Positions 1-8,520 are shown, counted from the first letter of the stretch. The stretch is DNA of 54,605 nt from Phycisphaerales bacterium (GCA_028284805.1 JANQQZ010000063.1:1-54605); one strand, 5' to 3'. Notes: a model not told the origin generated them from the letters alone. Program-made: numbers and translations.

Positions 1-2893
1 GCTGGGCCACGCGCTCGGCGTCATCAAACCCGAGCCCCCAGCGATCCACCTGCTCGCCCGCCCACACCCTGAAGTCGGCCAGGAACACGTCGCGATCCAC
101 GCCCAACTCGCTGGGCATCGCCTCGGTCTCGCGCTCGCCCCGCGCGTACGCGTCCATCAGCCGGCGCGGCGCCTCGTCACCGAACCGCTCCACCATGAAC
201 TCGTACATCCAGTGCCCCTGCGCGTACGCCAGCGCCCGATCGCTCGGGTCCCGCGGTCGCGTGAAGCGGATGTTGATCTCGTCCATGTCGAACAGCTGCC
301 CCGCCGCCAGCTTCGACGCCAGCAGGCGGCATGTCTGCTCGTCGCGCGGCGCGTCCTCGAGGTACTGCGCCGCCGCCTCCGTGAACCAGTGAGGCAAGCG
401 GTTGTCCGTCCGGCTCAGCGTCACCGTGTGCACGTACTCGTGCTGGAGCGTGCGTCGCCAGTCGTACGCACCGACCTTGTGACCGGGCCCGACCTTCGGT
501 GCCTCCATCGCGATCACGGGCCCCGTCGCCGCCGCGATCGTGTGCAGCTGAGGCATGCCCGCGATCCGCACCGCGAACCACGCGTGATCGGGCATCAGCT
601 CGATCACCGTCTTCTGCGCCGGCTCGTGGTCGATCCCTCCGTTCTCAGCACCCGTCACCCGCGTGTGGATGCGCTCGAGCACATCGGGCATCTCACGCGC
701 CAGCACCTCATCAACGCCCGGCTTGAACCGGATCACGAAGTGCTCGCTCTCGATCGTGTTGTAGGTAACGAGCTCCTCGATCAGCTCGAGGCTGTTTACC
801 GCCCGCGCGTTGAACGGGTCGAGCTCCGCGACACGCCGAAGCGCCGCCAGCGCGTTCAGGTCGCGTCCAGACTGCAGCTCGAGCAGCCCCAGCAGGATCG
901 CCGCCTCGGGCCGGTTGGGCTGCCGCGTCATCGCCTCCTCGAGCATCTCGGCCGACGGCCCGTACTGCCTCCGCTCGCTCAGCGCCCAGCCCGCTTCCAA
1001 GTATCCCAGCTCCGTTCCCGGGCTGAGTGCATCGAGTTCCGCGAGCACGGCGTCGCGCGCATCGAAGTCGTACGCCGCCGCGTGCAACGCCGCGAGGCTC
1101 GCCAGCAGCGCCCGCTGCTCGGGATAGGCCAGCAGCATCTCCTGCGCCCGATCGATCCCATCCGCGGGCGCGTCCTGGCGCACGCGCGTGCGAGCAAGAA
1201 CCAACGCGCCCGACACCGAGGGCAGGTCGATCTGCGGCACCGCGTCGCCCCTGCCCGACCACCACGCTGAGTCGACCGCCGCGAGCGCATCGAGTCGGTT
1301 CACGACATCCTCCGCCATGTCGAACTCGAACGAGTCGACCCGCAGCCGCCCGAGCAGCGCCCACGCCTTCGCGCACGCGGGGTTCAACGCCACGACCTCC
1401 ATCGCCGCCTCCGCCGCACGCCCGCGCTCGTCCTTGGAGTAGAGCAGCTCCGCCTCGGCCAGCTTCGCGGGCCAGTAGAGCCTGTCGAGCTCGCCGCTCG
1501 CCCGTGTCAGCAGCGCCATGAGCGTCTGGAAGTCAGTGCCGTCCGCGCGCTCGGGGCCCGCGAGCCTCGCCCGGGCCATGAGCGTGAGGACGCTGTCGGT
1601 CAGCTCGGCAGCGCTGTCGGTCTTCTCGCGGAGCAGGCGATCGACCGCGACTTCCGTCGCCGCGAGCGCCTCCTCGTGCCGCCCGAGCAGCTCCAGCGCC
1701 TCGGCACGCAGCCGCACCGCCCGGTACGACGCATCCCCAGCGAGCAGCCCGAGCGCCGGCTCCAGCTCACCGCGCTGAATCGCCGCCTCCGCGCGCACGT
1801 GCGCCGGCACCGCGTCATCGAAGAGCGCCGGGTGGTCGTACGCCCCGCGCATGACCGCGTTCGCCGCCGCCAGCTTGGGCGACACCAGATCCTCTGCCGT
1901 CCAGTGCCCGTGGAACACCCGCAGCGCCGCAGCCTCGTCCTCCGTCGTGTATGGCGCCTCGATCAGCGAACGCACCGCCTCGGGCATCACGTGCCGATCC
2001 AGCAGACGGATGTCCGCGTCGCCACCCGGAGGCACCAGCTCGGGCTGCGCCCGTGCAAGCACCGGCGCAACCGCTTCTCCGATCTCCGGCGCCGCCGCCC
2101 CGCGGAAGGGGGTGACCTCGACGTCCCAGTCCGCGGGCACCTCGTCCCCGAACAGCGACTCGTCGATCCGCGCCACGTCGTTCAGCCTGAAGTCGAGAAG
2201 CTGAACCAGAACCTCGTCGCCCGTCCGGTTCAGCGTCAGCGCCATGCAAGGCAGCACGCCGTCCTCCACCGGGCGGTACCACAGCCGGATCTCCTCGAAC
2301 TGGTCCTCCGCGTCCTTGGGCACGAGCCTCAGCTGCGATGCCTCCATCGCCGCGATGTAGTTCTTGACCCGTTCCGCGTCGTCGCGGTGATCGACCCCGT
2401 CCATGGGCTCGGGCATCGTCACGTCGTACCGCTCGAGGATGTCCGTCTTCGCCTGACCCAGCGGGATCGGCAGCGGGCCCTCGCCCACCTTCAGCGGGTC
2501 GAACCCAGCGCCGGGGGGCGCCACCTGCCGCTTGAGCATCAGCTTGTCCGCCGGGATCCGCTCGATGAGCCACTCGCCGTCGAAGGCGAACGTCCGCCCG
2601 TCGCGGTCCCGGCGCCCGCCCACGACAACCTGGTCGAACGCGATCGCGAACCGGCGCGTCGGCGGCTCGTCGCCCTCGCCCGGCTCGTTCACGAACTGGA
2701 GCAGGCCGAGCCGCGTCTGCTCGTCGCCCGCCAGCTCGAACAGCCGGTGGTACATGATCTTGGCCGTCAGCCGCTCGATGCTGCGGTCCGATCGCTCGAC
2801 CGCGTCGAGCAGCGCGTCCGCGTCCGCGAACACCTGCGCCCCAGCGGGCACCCCGAGCACCACACACACAACGACGGCTAGCAGCTTCCGCAC
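1..2893 (-). CDS. Large secreted LolA-like / TPR / HExxH metallopeptidase (peptidase MA type), 3' partial
   Basis: One frame stays open for 964 codons and runs off the left edge, so the C-terminus is missing. The GTG start at 2893 has a strong GGAAGGAG ribosome site 7 nt upstream and is followed by a signal peptide (RKLLAVVVCVVLGVPAGAQ). Residues about 20-230 resemble an outer-membrane lipoprotein-sorting (LolA-like) fold. Residues about 330-690 hold TPR-like helical pairs (for example LNPACAKAWALLGRL and LDPFNARAVNSLELIEE). The last visible 250 residues look like a gluzincin: HEYVH near residue 818, followed by WFTEAAAQYLE, which supplies the probable third ligand Glu. It is the last gene of the ruvA-manC-ruvX run, 83 bp after ruvX. 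Inference: a periplasmic or surface metallopeptidase; its substrate is unknown. Confidence 0.82.
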   Translation of the reverse strand, partial: MRKLLAVVVCVVLGVPAGAQVFADADALLDAVERSDRSIERLTAKIMYHRLFELAGDEQTRLGLLQFVNEPGEGDEPPTRRFAIAFDQVVVGGRRDRDGRTFAFDGEWLIERIPADKLMLKRQVAPPGAGFDPLKVGEGPLPIPLGQAKTDILERYDVTMPEPMDGVDHRDDAERVKNYIAAMEASQLRLVPKDAEDQFEEIRLWYRPVEDGVLPCMALTLNRTGDEVLVQLLDFRLNDVARIDESLFGDEVPADWDVEVTPFRGAAAPEIGEAVAPVLARAQPELVPPGGDADIRLLDRHVMPEAVRSLIEAPYTTEDEAAALRVFHGHWTAEDLVSPKLAAANAVMRGAYDHPALFDDAVPAHVRAEAAIQRGELEPALGLLAGDASYRAVRLRAEALELLGRHEEALAATEVAVDRLLREKTDSAAELTDSVLTLMARARLAGPERADGTDFQTLMALLTRASGELDRLYWPAKLAEAELLYSKDERGRAAEAAMEVVALNPACAKAWALLGRLRVDSFEFDMAEDVVNRLDALAAVDSAWWSGRGDAVPQIDLPSVSGALVLARTRVRQDAPADGIDRAQEMLLAYPEQRALLASLAALHAAAYDFDARDAVLAELDALSPGTELGYLEAGWALSERRQYGPSAEMLEEAMTRQPNRPEAAILLGLLELQSGRDLNALAALRRVAELDPFNARAVNSLELIEELVTYNTIESEHFVIRFKPGVDEVLAREMPDVLERIHTRVTGAENGGIDHEPAQKTVIELMPDHAWFAVRIAGMPQLHTIAAATGPVIAMEAPKVGPGHKVGAYDWRRTLQHEYVHTVTLSRTDNRLPHWFTEAAAQYLEDAPRDEQTCRLLASKLAAGQLFDMDEINIRFTRPRDPSDRALAYAQGHWMYEFMVERFGDEAPRRLMDAYARGERETEAMPSELGVDRDVFLADFRVWAGEQVDRWGLGFDDAERVAQ

Positions 2894-2976
2894 GCCCCGG
2901 CTCCTTCCAGTGGCTCTCCGGACTCCAATACCCGGCTCTGACAGTATCGGTTCAGTTCGGGCGGTTTGGCGAGGTC

Positions 2977-3471
2977 CTACCAGACCCCGCGGTCGCCTGC
3001 CAGGCCGTCAGTCGGCTTCGCGGGCGCGTTCTTTCGTGCCTCGAGGTAGTCGCTCAGGATCGCCGCCGCCGCCAGGGCGTCCCGACGCTCCTTCTTCTGC
3101 TGGTGCGTCAGCCCGCTCTGGGCCATATCCCAGTCGGCCTGCACCGAGGTCAGCCGCTCGTCCTGCTCGTGCACGGGGCGGTTCAGCCGCTGCTGGAGCC
3201 TCGCCGCGAACGACCGGACCACCTGCACCCGGGGCCCCGCGCTCCCGTCCATGTTCAGGGGCACCCCGATCACCACCTCGCCCCGCTGGAGCCTGGGGTT
3301 GTCCCCAAGCTGATCCTCCACCGCCCGGGCCACCGCCTCGAGCAGGGGCCCGCCCCCGCCGTGCAGCAGTTCCACCTCGATCACCGTCAGGGGCGAGACC
3401 ACCCCTGTCGCGGAGTCGCCAGAGGCGAGCCCGGTCCGCTTGTCCCCGAGATCGATCGAAACGTACCTGAT
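2977..3471 (-). CDS. ruvX: RuvX/YqgF-type Holliday junction resolvase homologue with a non-canonical ATC start
   Basis: The product matches the YqgF/RuvX family (pre-16S rRNA nuclease or Holliday-junction resolvase). It has the N-terminal RYVSIDLGDKRTGLASGD motif with the first catalytic Asp, GVPLNMDGSAGPR in the centre, DERLTSVQA, and a C-terminal DALAAAAILSDYL containing another acidic residue. The puzzle is the start. Between the in-frame TAG of the upstream gene (3490-3492) and the IDLG motif there is no ATG, GTG or TTG. The homologous first residue falls on ATC at 3471. The first canonical start is the GTG at 3402, which would delete the catalytic Asp. I therefore place the start at the ATC. 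About 164 aa, slightly longer than typical members because of a C-terminal tail. ATC initiation is inferred; a sequence error is the alternative. Confidence 0.8.
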   Translation of the reverse strand: MRYVSIDLGDKRTGLASGDSATGVVSPLTVIEVELLHGGGGPLLEAVARAVEDQLGDNPRLQRGEVVIGVPLNMDGSAGPRVQVVRSFAARLQQRLNRPVHEQDERLTSVQADWDMAQSGLTHQQKKERRDALAAAAILSDYLEARKNAPAKPTDGLAGDRGVW

Positions 3472-3489
3472 GCCGCAAGTATCCGGGAT

Positions 3490-4194
3490 CTAGCCCCCGG
3501 TTGCGAGCCCCCGCCGCGATTTCCGGTGTTCCCGACCGCACTCCGGACACGGGCGATCGGTCACCCCCGCGAGGTCGTAGCCGCAGGCGGTGCACAGACC
3601 ACACCTCCATCGATGCGCCGTTCGCACCGATATCGGCAATCCAATCACGCCAAACACCAAGCCGCTCAAGACCACGACGTTCCCGAGCCAACCCCAAAGC
3701 AGTGGAGATTGGGCGAGTAGCACGTATCCGTTCTCATTCACGCGCATTGGCACCGGAACCCTGAGCAAACCCAAGTGAGTCGTGACTTTGGTTGTGCGGT
3801 CGTAAGCAAACTGCCGTGTCATGCACAGGAAGGGGAATCCAAATGCCCCTGTCTCAGTGAGAACAGTATCGCTTTCGGAGACATCTGGAATCGTGACCCA
3901 GTGTGGAACCGAGTAGAGCTCCGTCGGTTCAGCCCGAACAGGTTCGCCCTTGACAATGCCACGCGATTCCCTGGAATCAATGTTCCCGATCCAGACCAAC
4001 CTGTAGTACGCGGAACACCAAGTGTGTCGCCGATTGCCATAAGCACCCGGAGGCTGATCGACCACGATGGAGTCACTCGTACCGGAATCGGCATCAATGA
4101 ATGCGACCGGCACCACCCACGCCATCACAAGCGTGAGCACCACACCCAGCGCCACCGACACCCCGACGCGGACCCACGGCAGCCGACGCATCAC
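3490..4194 (-). CDS. Membrane protein with C-terminal zinc ribbon
   Basis: A 234-aa protein with one N-terminal membrane segment (VSVALGVVLTLVMAWVVPVAF), a soluble loop of about 140 residues, and a second hydrophobic stretch (WGWLGNVVVLSGLVFGVIGLPI). It ends in a rubredoxin-like zinc ribbon, CTACGYDLAG followed by CPECG. This TM plus CxxCGYDL/CPEC ending is common among uncharacterised planctomycete membrane proteins. The start is GTG 4194 or the adjacent ATG 4191, 6 bp after manC, so it is probably co-transcribed with ruvA and manC. Its stop lies 18 bp before the proposed ruvX start and in the same reading frame. Base composition looks lower in GC than its neighbours, suggesting accessory DNA or weak codon selection. 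No specific function can be assigned. Confidence 0.8.
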   Translation of the reverse strand: MMRRLPWVRVGVSVALGVVLTLVMAWVVPVAFIDADSGTSDSIVVDQPPGAYGNRRHTWCSAYYRLVWIGNIDSRESRGIVKGEPVRAEPTELYSVPHWVTIPDVSESDTVLTETGAFGFPFLCMTRQFAYDRTTKVTTHLGLLRVPVPMRVNENGYVLLAQSPLLWGWLGNVVVLSGLVFGVIGLPISVRTAHRWRCGLCTACGYDLAGVTDRPCPECGREHRKSRRGLATGG

Positions 4195-4200
4195 GTCAGC

Positions 4201-5325
4201 CTACCGCAGATCCCCCGGCACTCCATCGCGCAGTTGCTTCAGGTCCTGCGCCCGGCTCGCCGGCATCACCAGCGTCGCCTTGCCAGTATGCACCACGATC
4301 AGATCGTCGCAGCCCAAGAGCGCCACCGTGTGCGTCGGATCGTCGTTGTACACCGCCGACCGCTCGCCGTCGTGGAACACCGCCACGCCCGGGCCGGCCT
4401 GCTTGTGCCCGGTCTCCCCACCCTCGAGCGTCTCGAAGAAGCTTGGCCACGAGCCGACGTCGAGCCACTTCACGTCCATCTCGACCGCCGCGATCGTGAC
4501 CGACGGGTCCTTCGACGCCGGCTCCATGATCCCGTAGTCCACGCTGATCTTGGGCAGCGTCGGGTACACCTCGTTCAGGACTCTGCCCTGATCGTCCGTG
4601 CCCCACGCGTCCTGGATCGTCACGAGCCCCGCGTGCGCGTCGGGCTGGTGCTTCTCGAGCAGACTCAGGAACGTCTTCGCGCTGAACACGAACATCCCAG
4701 CGTTCCAGCCGAACATGCCCGACTCGACATACGCCTGCGCCTTGTGCAGCGGCGGCTTCTCCACGAAGTTGGCCACCCGGTGCACGATCTGCTTGCCGTT
4801 CTCGACGCACCCCGCCAGCCCGCCGATGGGCGAGCCTCGCTCGACGTACCCGTACCCCGTCGCCGGGAACGTGGGCGTGATGGAGAACGTGACGAGGCGC
4901 GTCGCGTCCTGCTCGACAAGCTCGAAGCCGAGTTCCAAGCGCTTGCGGAACAGGTCCGCAGGCTCGATCAGCTGGTCCGCGGTCAGCACCGCGAACACCG
5001 CGTCCTTGTCCTGCTTGGCGAGCACCGCCGCGGTGAAGCCGACCGCGTTCAGCGTGTCGCGCGCCTCGGGCTCGCCCAGCAGGCGTTCTCCTGAGAACGC
5101 GGGCAACGCCGCCTCGATCTGGTCGCGGTACCGCTCGCCAGTGCAGATCAGCTGGTGATCGTCGGCCACGAGCCCGGTCAGCCGCCCCGCCGAGATCTCG
5201 AGCAGCGAGCGAGGCCGCCCATCGTCACCCGGGATGAACTCGATCAGCTGCTTCGGTTGACCCTGGCGCGACAGAGGCCACAGCCTCGTCCCAGCACCCC
5301 CAGCCATGATCATCGCATGCCGCAT
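4201..5325 (-). CDS. manC: Mannose-1-phosphate guanylyltransferase
   Basis: Nucleotidyltransferase making GDP-mannose from mannose-1-phosphate and GTP for glycan or capsule synthesis in the cytoplasm. The N-terminal pyrophosphorylase signature MAGGAGTRLWPLSR is present, then a PKQ motif, and FVEKPP near residue 190. WNAGMFVFSA and KISVDYGIMEPA follow, then VKWLDVGSW, all typical of the ManC/AlgA transferase domain. The protein is 374 aa, so it has only the transferase domain and lacks the C-terminal phosphomannose isomerase cupin of bifunctional AlgA/ManC. The ATG at 5325 is chosen because GAGGG lies 9 nt upstream. It follows ruvA by 35 bp on the same strand. It may feed the nucleotide-sugar pathway that also includes the dehydratase/epimerase gene at 6128. 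Confidence 0.93.
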   Translation of the reverse strand: MRHAMIMAGGAGTRLWPLSRQGQPKQLIEFIPGDDGRPRSLLEISAGRLTGLVADDHQLICTGERYRDQIEAALPAFSGERLLGEPEARDTLNAVGFTAAVLAKQDKDAVFAVLTADQLIEPADLFRKRLELGFELVEQDATRLVTFSITPTFPATGYGYVERGSPIGGLAGCVENGKQIVHRVANFVEKPPLHKAQAYVESGMFGWNAGMFVFSAKTFLSLLEKHQPDAHAGLVTIQDAWGTDDQGRVLNEVYPTLPKISVDYGIMEPASKDPSVTIAAVEMDVKWLDVGSWPSFFETLEGGETGHKQAGPGVAVFHDGERSAVYNDDPTHTVALLGCDDLIVVHTGKATLVMPASRAQDLKQLRDGVPGDLR

Positions 5326-5360
5326 CTGCACCAGCCCTCTGAAGTCCCTTCGCCCGGACC

Positions 5361-6005
5361 TTATCGGCCGACGCGGTACGCGGCTTGGATCAACTCGTCC
5401 GTTGTCCCGGGCTTGGGCTCGATCGCCATCGCGGCCCGCACCATCCGCTCGGCCGACTCGGGCGACTCCCCGAGAGCCATCAGCGCCGCCATCGCCTCCG
5501 AGCCGGACCCGGTCAGCCCGCCCGCCGGCGCCCGCTGGGCCTCGGCCAGGGCCTCGTCCAGCTCCGCCGTGGACAGGAACGACGCCACCTTCCCGTCCAG
5601 TTCGGCGATGATCGTCTCCGCCAGACGCTTGCCGATCTCGGGAAGCGCGACGAGGGCCTTGGCGTCCCGCCCCGCGATCGCCCGGGCGATCACCGCCGGC
5701 TCGGCCGCCATCGCACGCAGCGCCTTCCGGCTCCCCACGCCCTTCACCGTCGTGAACAGCTCGAAGAACCGACGCTCCGCCGCAGTCGCGAATCCGACCA
5801 GCCTCGGCACGAAACTCGTCCCCTGTCCCTGGCTCTCGAGGTAGCACAGCGTCCGGAACTCGACCGCCTCCCCGGTTCGGGGGGAAAGCCGCTGGGCGAG
5901 GTACGCCGGCAGCAGTAACCGCAGCGACATCGGCCAGCCCCCGGGCTCGACCACCGCCTCCGATCCCTCGATCGCGACCAGACGCCCCTCGATCCGCTCG
6001 ATCAT
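5361..6005 (-). CDS. ruvA: Holliday junction branch migration protein RuvA
   Basis: RuvA forms the tetramer that holds Holliday junctions and loads the RuvB motor. The 214-aa protein has the N-terminal OB-fold (MIERIEGRLVAIEG), the helix-hairpin-helix region (FFELFTTVKGVGSRKALR, then IGKRLAETIIAELDGKV), and a C-terminal domain III (AMAALMALGESPESAERMV) of the type that contacts RuvB. The length is normal for the family (about 200). The ATG at 6005 is preceded by a purine-rich GGGAGAAGAGGG tract. It heads a minus-strand run that also contains ruvX, so two recombination/repair genes sit together with manC between them. ruvB and ruvC are not in the window. Confidence 0.95.
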   Translation of the reverse strand: MIERIEGRLVAIEGSEAVVEPGGWPMSLRLLLPAYLAQRLSPRTGEAVEFRTLCYLESQGQGTSFVPRLVGFATAAERRFFELFTTVKGVGSRKALRAMAAEPAVIARAIAGRDAKALVALPEIGKRLAETIIAELDGKVASFLSTAELDEALAEAQRAPAGGLTGSGSEAMAALMALGESPESAERMVRAAMAIEPKPGTTDELIQAAYRVGR

Positions 6006-6030
6006 CCCTCTTCTCCCTCCCGGCCCTCCG

Positions 6031-6086
6031 TGAGCCGCAGCCTAGCCAATCCCCGCTTTGAGCGATTCACCAGCCCCTGCGGCTCA
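6031..6086. promoter_or_regulatory. Long inverted repeat between divergent ruvA and nucleotide-sugar dehydratase genes
   Basis: The 122-bp divergent intergenic region contains a perfect 10-bp inverted repeat: TGAGCCGCAG at 6031-6040 and CTGCGGCTCA at 6077-6086, separated by 36 bp. Its position between two divergent start codons fits an operator pair or a structured 5' leader. The repeat is seen directly; the regulatory role is inference. Confidence 0.45.
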
Positions 6087-6127
6087 GGACGCCCTCTCCG
6101 AACGCCGATAACCCCTCCGGAGGACCC

Positions 6128-7678
6128 ATGCCCACGCCCAAGCAGACAGCCCGTGAGGACGCATCGCCGGAAACGGTAATCCTGATCGGCACCCACGCCG
6201 CCGTGCGCAGCCTCCGCTGCCAGCTCTTCCTCCACGAGCTCGACGCCCCGACGTCGCGCGAGCCCGCCCCCTGGCCCTGCGGGTGCATCCTCCTCGACGA
6301 CGAACCCGCCTCGCACCCCGACGCCGGTCTCCCGGTGCTGGGCGACCTCGATGATCTCGCCGAGCTCAAGGCGTGGCACCGCTTCACCCGCGCGCTCGTC
6401 ACGCTGCCCGAAAGCCGCAGGCACGAGAACGACGCGATCGCCAACCGGCTTCACGCGATCGGTGTCGAGGTCCGCTTCATCCCAACGCTCGACGACCTCC
6501 TCGCCCGTGACACCACGACCGAACAAGTCACTCTCCCCGACGCCCAGCTCGACGTCGCCAGGCTCATCGGACGGACACCCTTCCCCGTCGACGAGGCCTC
6601 GCTCAGCGATCTGCTCACGAACAAGCGCGTCCTGATCACCGGCGCAGGGGGCTCCATCGGCTCCGAGATCGCCATGATCTGCGCCCGCTTCGCGCCCGAG
6701 CGCATCGTCCTCATGGAACGCGCCGAGAATGCACTCTTCGAGATCGACCGGCGCATCAAGGAAGCCCACCCGACGCTCGACCGCGCCGCCATCCTGCACG
6801 ATGTCGTCGACGCCGAAGGCACCCACGCGTATCTCCGCGAGCACGCGCCGCACGTCGTCTTCCACGCCGCGGCCCACAAGCACGTGCCCCTGATGGAAGA
6901 CCACCCCGCGCACGCGGTCACCAACAACCTCTTCGGGACCAAGGCCATCGCCGACGCCGCCGTTGCCAACAACTGCGAGCGGTTCGTCATGATCTCGAGC
7001 GACAAGGCCGTCAACCCGACCAGCGTCATGGGCGCGACAAAGAGGCTCGCCGAACGCTACGTCCAGGGCCTGCAGTCGCGCACGCCTTCGACCCGCTTCA
7101 GCATGGTCCGCTTCGGCAACGTGCTCGCCTCAGCGTGCAGCGTGCTGCCCATCTGGGCCAGCCAACTCGCCGAGGGGCGCAGGATCACCGTGACCGATGA
7201 GCGCATGACGCGGTACTTCATGACCATCCCCGAGGCCGCCAGCCTCGTCATCCAGTCGGCCGCGATCGAGCACGCCGACGACTCGGCCCGTGTCTATGTG
7301 CTCGACATGGGCGAGCCCGTGCGCATCATGCAGCTCGCCCAGCGTTTCTGCCGGGCCCGGGGCATCGACCCGGCGCAGGCCATCACCATCACGGGCATCC
7401 GCCCGGGCGAGAAGCTCGAGGAGGAACTCGCGTACTCCGCCGAGAGCCTCCAGCCCACCGACCGCCCGGGCATAAACGCCTGGTCCGGCGCGGGCCTCGA
7501 GCCCGTCGACCTCGATCGCCTCGTCGCGGATCTCGGCGCCGTCCGAGCCAGCCGAGACCGAGACGCGGTGCTGACCGCGATCCGAACGCACGTCCCCGAG
7601 ATGCGCCCCGCCGCAATTCCGACCGAGGGCGAAACTCCCGCGCCCGCCGAACCGATACACTCGTCAACCGCGGCCTGA
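6128..7678 (+). CDS. Soluble nucleotide-sugar 4,6-dehydratase/epimerase (CapD/FlaA1/PglF family)
   Basis: A 516-aa extended short-chain dehydrogenase. The NAD-binding glycine motif TGAGGSIGSE is near residue 168, and the active-site region SDKAVNPTSVMGATKR is near residue 290, with Met in place of the usual Tyr. That combination is characteristic of the UDP-GlcNAc 4,6-dehydratase group (FlaA1, PglF, CapD, WbpM). Unlike WbpM/PglF, the first 150 residues contain no transmembrane helices; they look like a soluble Rossmann-type domain. The start is an ATG 5 nt after a GGAGG site. The likely product is a 4-keto-6-deoxy sugar nucleotide for polysaccharide or glycan synthesis. The divergent neighbour ruvA shares the promoter region; manC nearby suggests a linked role in sugar-nucleotide supply. 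Confidence 0.88.
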   Translation: MPTPKQTAREDASPETVILIGTHAAVRSLRCQLFLHELDAPTSREPAPWPCGCILLDDEPASHPDAGLPVLGDLDDLAELKAWHRFTRALVTLPESRRHENDAIANRLHAIGVEVRFIPTLDDLLARDTTTEQVTLPDAQLDVARLIGRTPFPVDEASLSDLLTNKRVLITGAGGSIGSEIAMICARFAPERIVLMERAENALFEIDRRIKEAHPTLDRAAILHDVVDAEGTHAYLREHAPHVVFHAAAHKHVPLMEDHPAHAVTNNLFGTKAIADAAVANNCERFVMISSDKAVNPTSVMGATKRLAERYVQGLQSRTPSTRFSMVRFGNVLASACSVLPIWASQLAEGRRITVTDERMTRYFMTIPEAASLVIQSAAIEHADDSARVYVLDMGEPVRIMQLAQRFCRARGIDPAQAITITGIRPGEKLEEELAYSAESLQPTDRPGINAWSGAGLEPVDLDRLVADLGAVRASRDRDAVLTAIRTHVPEMRPAAIPTEGETPAPAEPIHSSTAA

Positions 7679-7706
7679 CCGACCCCGTGCCGCACGGAGC
7701 CCGAGT

Positions 7707-7988
7707 GTGTCCGAACGCGACGACATCCTCAACGAAACCGCGCAGGCCCGATCCGAGGCCAAGCGTCTGCTCCAGGGGCTCATCGAGGCCCGCGCCCAGT
7801 CCGAGGCACGCCTCGCCGAGCTCAACCGCGTCGACATCCTCAAGAAGCTCACGGGCACCAGCGCGCTCGACACCGCCATCGGCTCTACCGAGCGCATGAT
7901 CGAGACCCTCGACCGCGTGCTGGGCGAGATCGAGTCGAAGCTCAGCCCGGAAGAGCTCGCCCTGCTCCGCGAGGCCCTCGAAGACTGA
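7707..7988 (+). CDS. Small helical/coiled-coil hypothetical protein
   Basis: A 93-aa protein starting at a GTG with GGAG about 7-10 nt upstream. It is almost entirely charged helix (SERDDILNETAQARSEAKR, AQSEARLAELNRVDILKK, and a C-terminal ESKLSPEELALLREALED). There is no signal peptide, membrane segment or metal site. It lies 28 bp after the dehydratase gene and 31 bp before dut. The even base composition and the RBS support a real gene. I do not recognise the family; an adaptor or coiled-coil oligomer is possible but unsupported. Confidence 0.72.
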   Translation: MSERDDILNETAQARSEAKRLLQGLIEARAQSEARLAELNRVDILKKLTGTSALDTAIGSTERMIETLDRVLGEIESKLSPEELALLREALED

Positions 7989-8007
7989 GCCTCGAGCCGG
8001 CCTGCCC

Positions 8008-8013
8008 TACGCT
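8008..8013 (+). promoter_or_regulatory. -10 element (TACGCT) for a leaderless dut transcript
   Basis: TACGCT lies exactly 6 nt before the dut ATG at 8020, and there is no Shine-Dalgarno sequence. This fits a TANNNT -10 hexamer with transcription starting at the A of ATG. See the window-wide pattern in the findings. Confidence 0.45.
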
Positions 8014-8019
8014 CAGGGC

Positions 8020-8520
8020 ATGACCACGCTCCCCACAACAGCAACGACCCCGACCCTCCGCGTCCACCGCCTCGACGACCGCGCCCTGCTGCCCCAGTAC
8101 CACTCCGACCGCGCCGCCGGGCTCGACCTCGCGGTCTGCCTGCCCAGGCACGAGTTCGACTCCGAGAGCGTCACCATCCACCCCGCGCACAAGGGCGGCA
8201 GCATCCTCAAGCTCCCCCTGGGCTTCGCCTGCGCCATCCCCGAGGGCTACGAGGGCCAGGTCCGACCCCGCTCTGGCCTCAGCACCAAGCGGGGCGTCAC
8301 CATCCCCAACGCCCCGGGCACCATCGACAGCGACTACCGGGGCGAGATGTTCGTCGCCCTTATCAACCTGGGTCCCGAACCCGTCGAGATCCGCCACGCC
8401 GACCGCGTCGCGCAGCTCGTCATCGCACCCGTCGCGCACACACTCGTCGAAGAGACCGACGAGCTCGACGACACCTCACGAGGCGCAGGCGGCTTCGGTT
8501 CCACCGGCGGTCACGCGTAG
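8020..8520 (+). CDS. dut: dUTP diphosphatase (trimeric dUTPase)
   Basis: Hydrolyses dUTP to dUMP and pyrophosphate, limiting uracil incorporation and supplying dUMP for thymidylate synthesis. All five trimeric dUTPase motifs are visible in order in 166 aa: AAGLDL (motif 1), RPRSGLS (motif 2), PGTIDSDYRGE with the catalytic Asp (motif 3), RVAQLVIAPV (motif 4), and the C-terminal Gly-rich RGAGGFGSTG (motif 5). The length is normal. The ATG at 8020 has no SD but has TACGCT 6 nt upstream, so it may be translated from a leaderless mRNA even though it lies just downstream of another gene. Motif 2 follows a short family-atypical insertion (HPAHKGGS) that does not disturb the active site. Confidence 0.96.
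   Translation: MTTLPTTATTPTLRVHRLDDRALLPQYHSDRAAGLDLAVCLPRHEFDSESVTIHPAHKGGSILKLPLGFACAIPEGYEGQVRPRSGLSTKRGVTIPNAPGTIDSDYRGEMFVALINLGPEPVEIRHADRVAQLVIAPVAHTLVEETDELDDTSRGAGGFGSTGGHA

Noticed and set aside
212-2881. Plus-strand open frames opposite the left-edge peptidase
   Set aside because: The minus strand encodes a continuous 964-codon protein with signal peptide, RBS and HExxH motif; the plus frames are its shadows.
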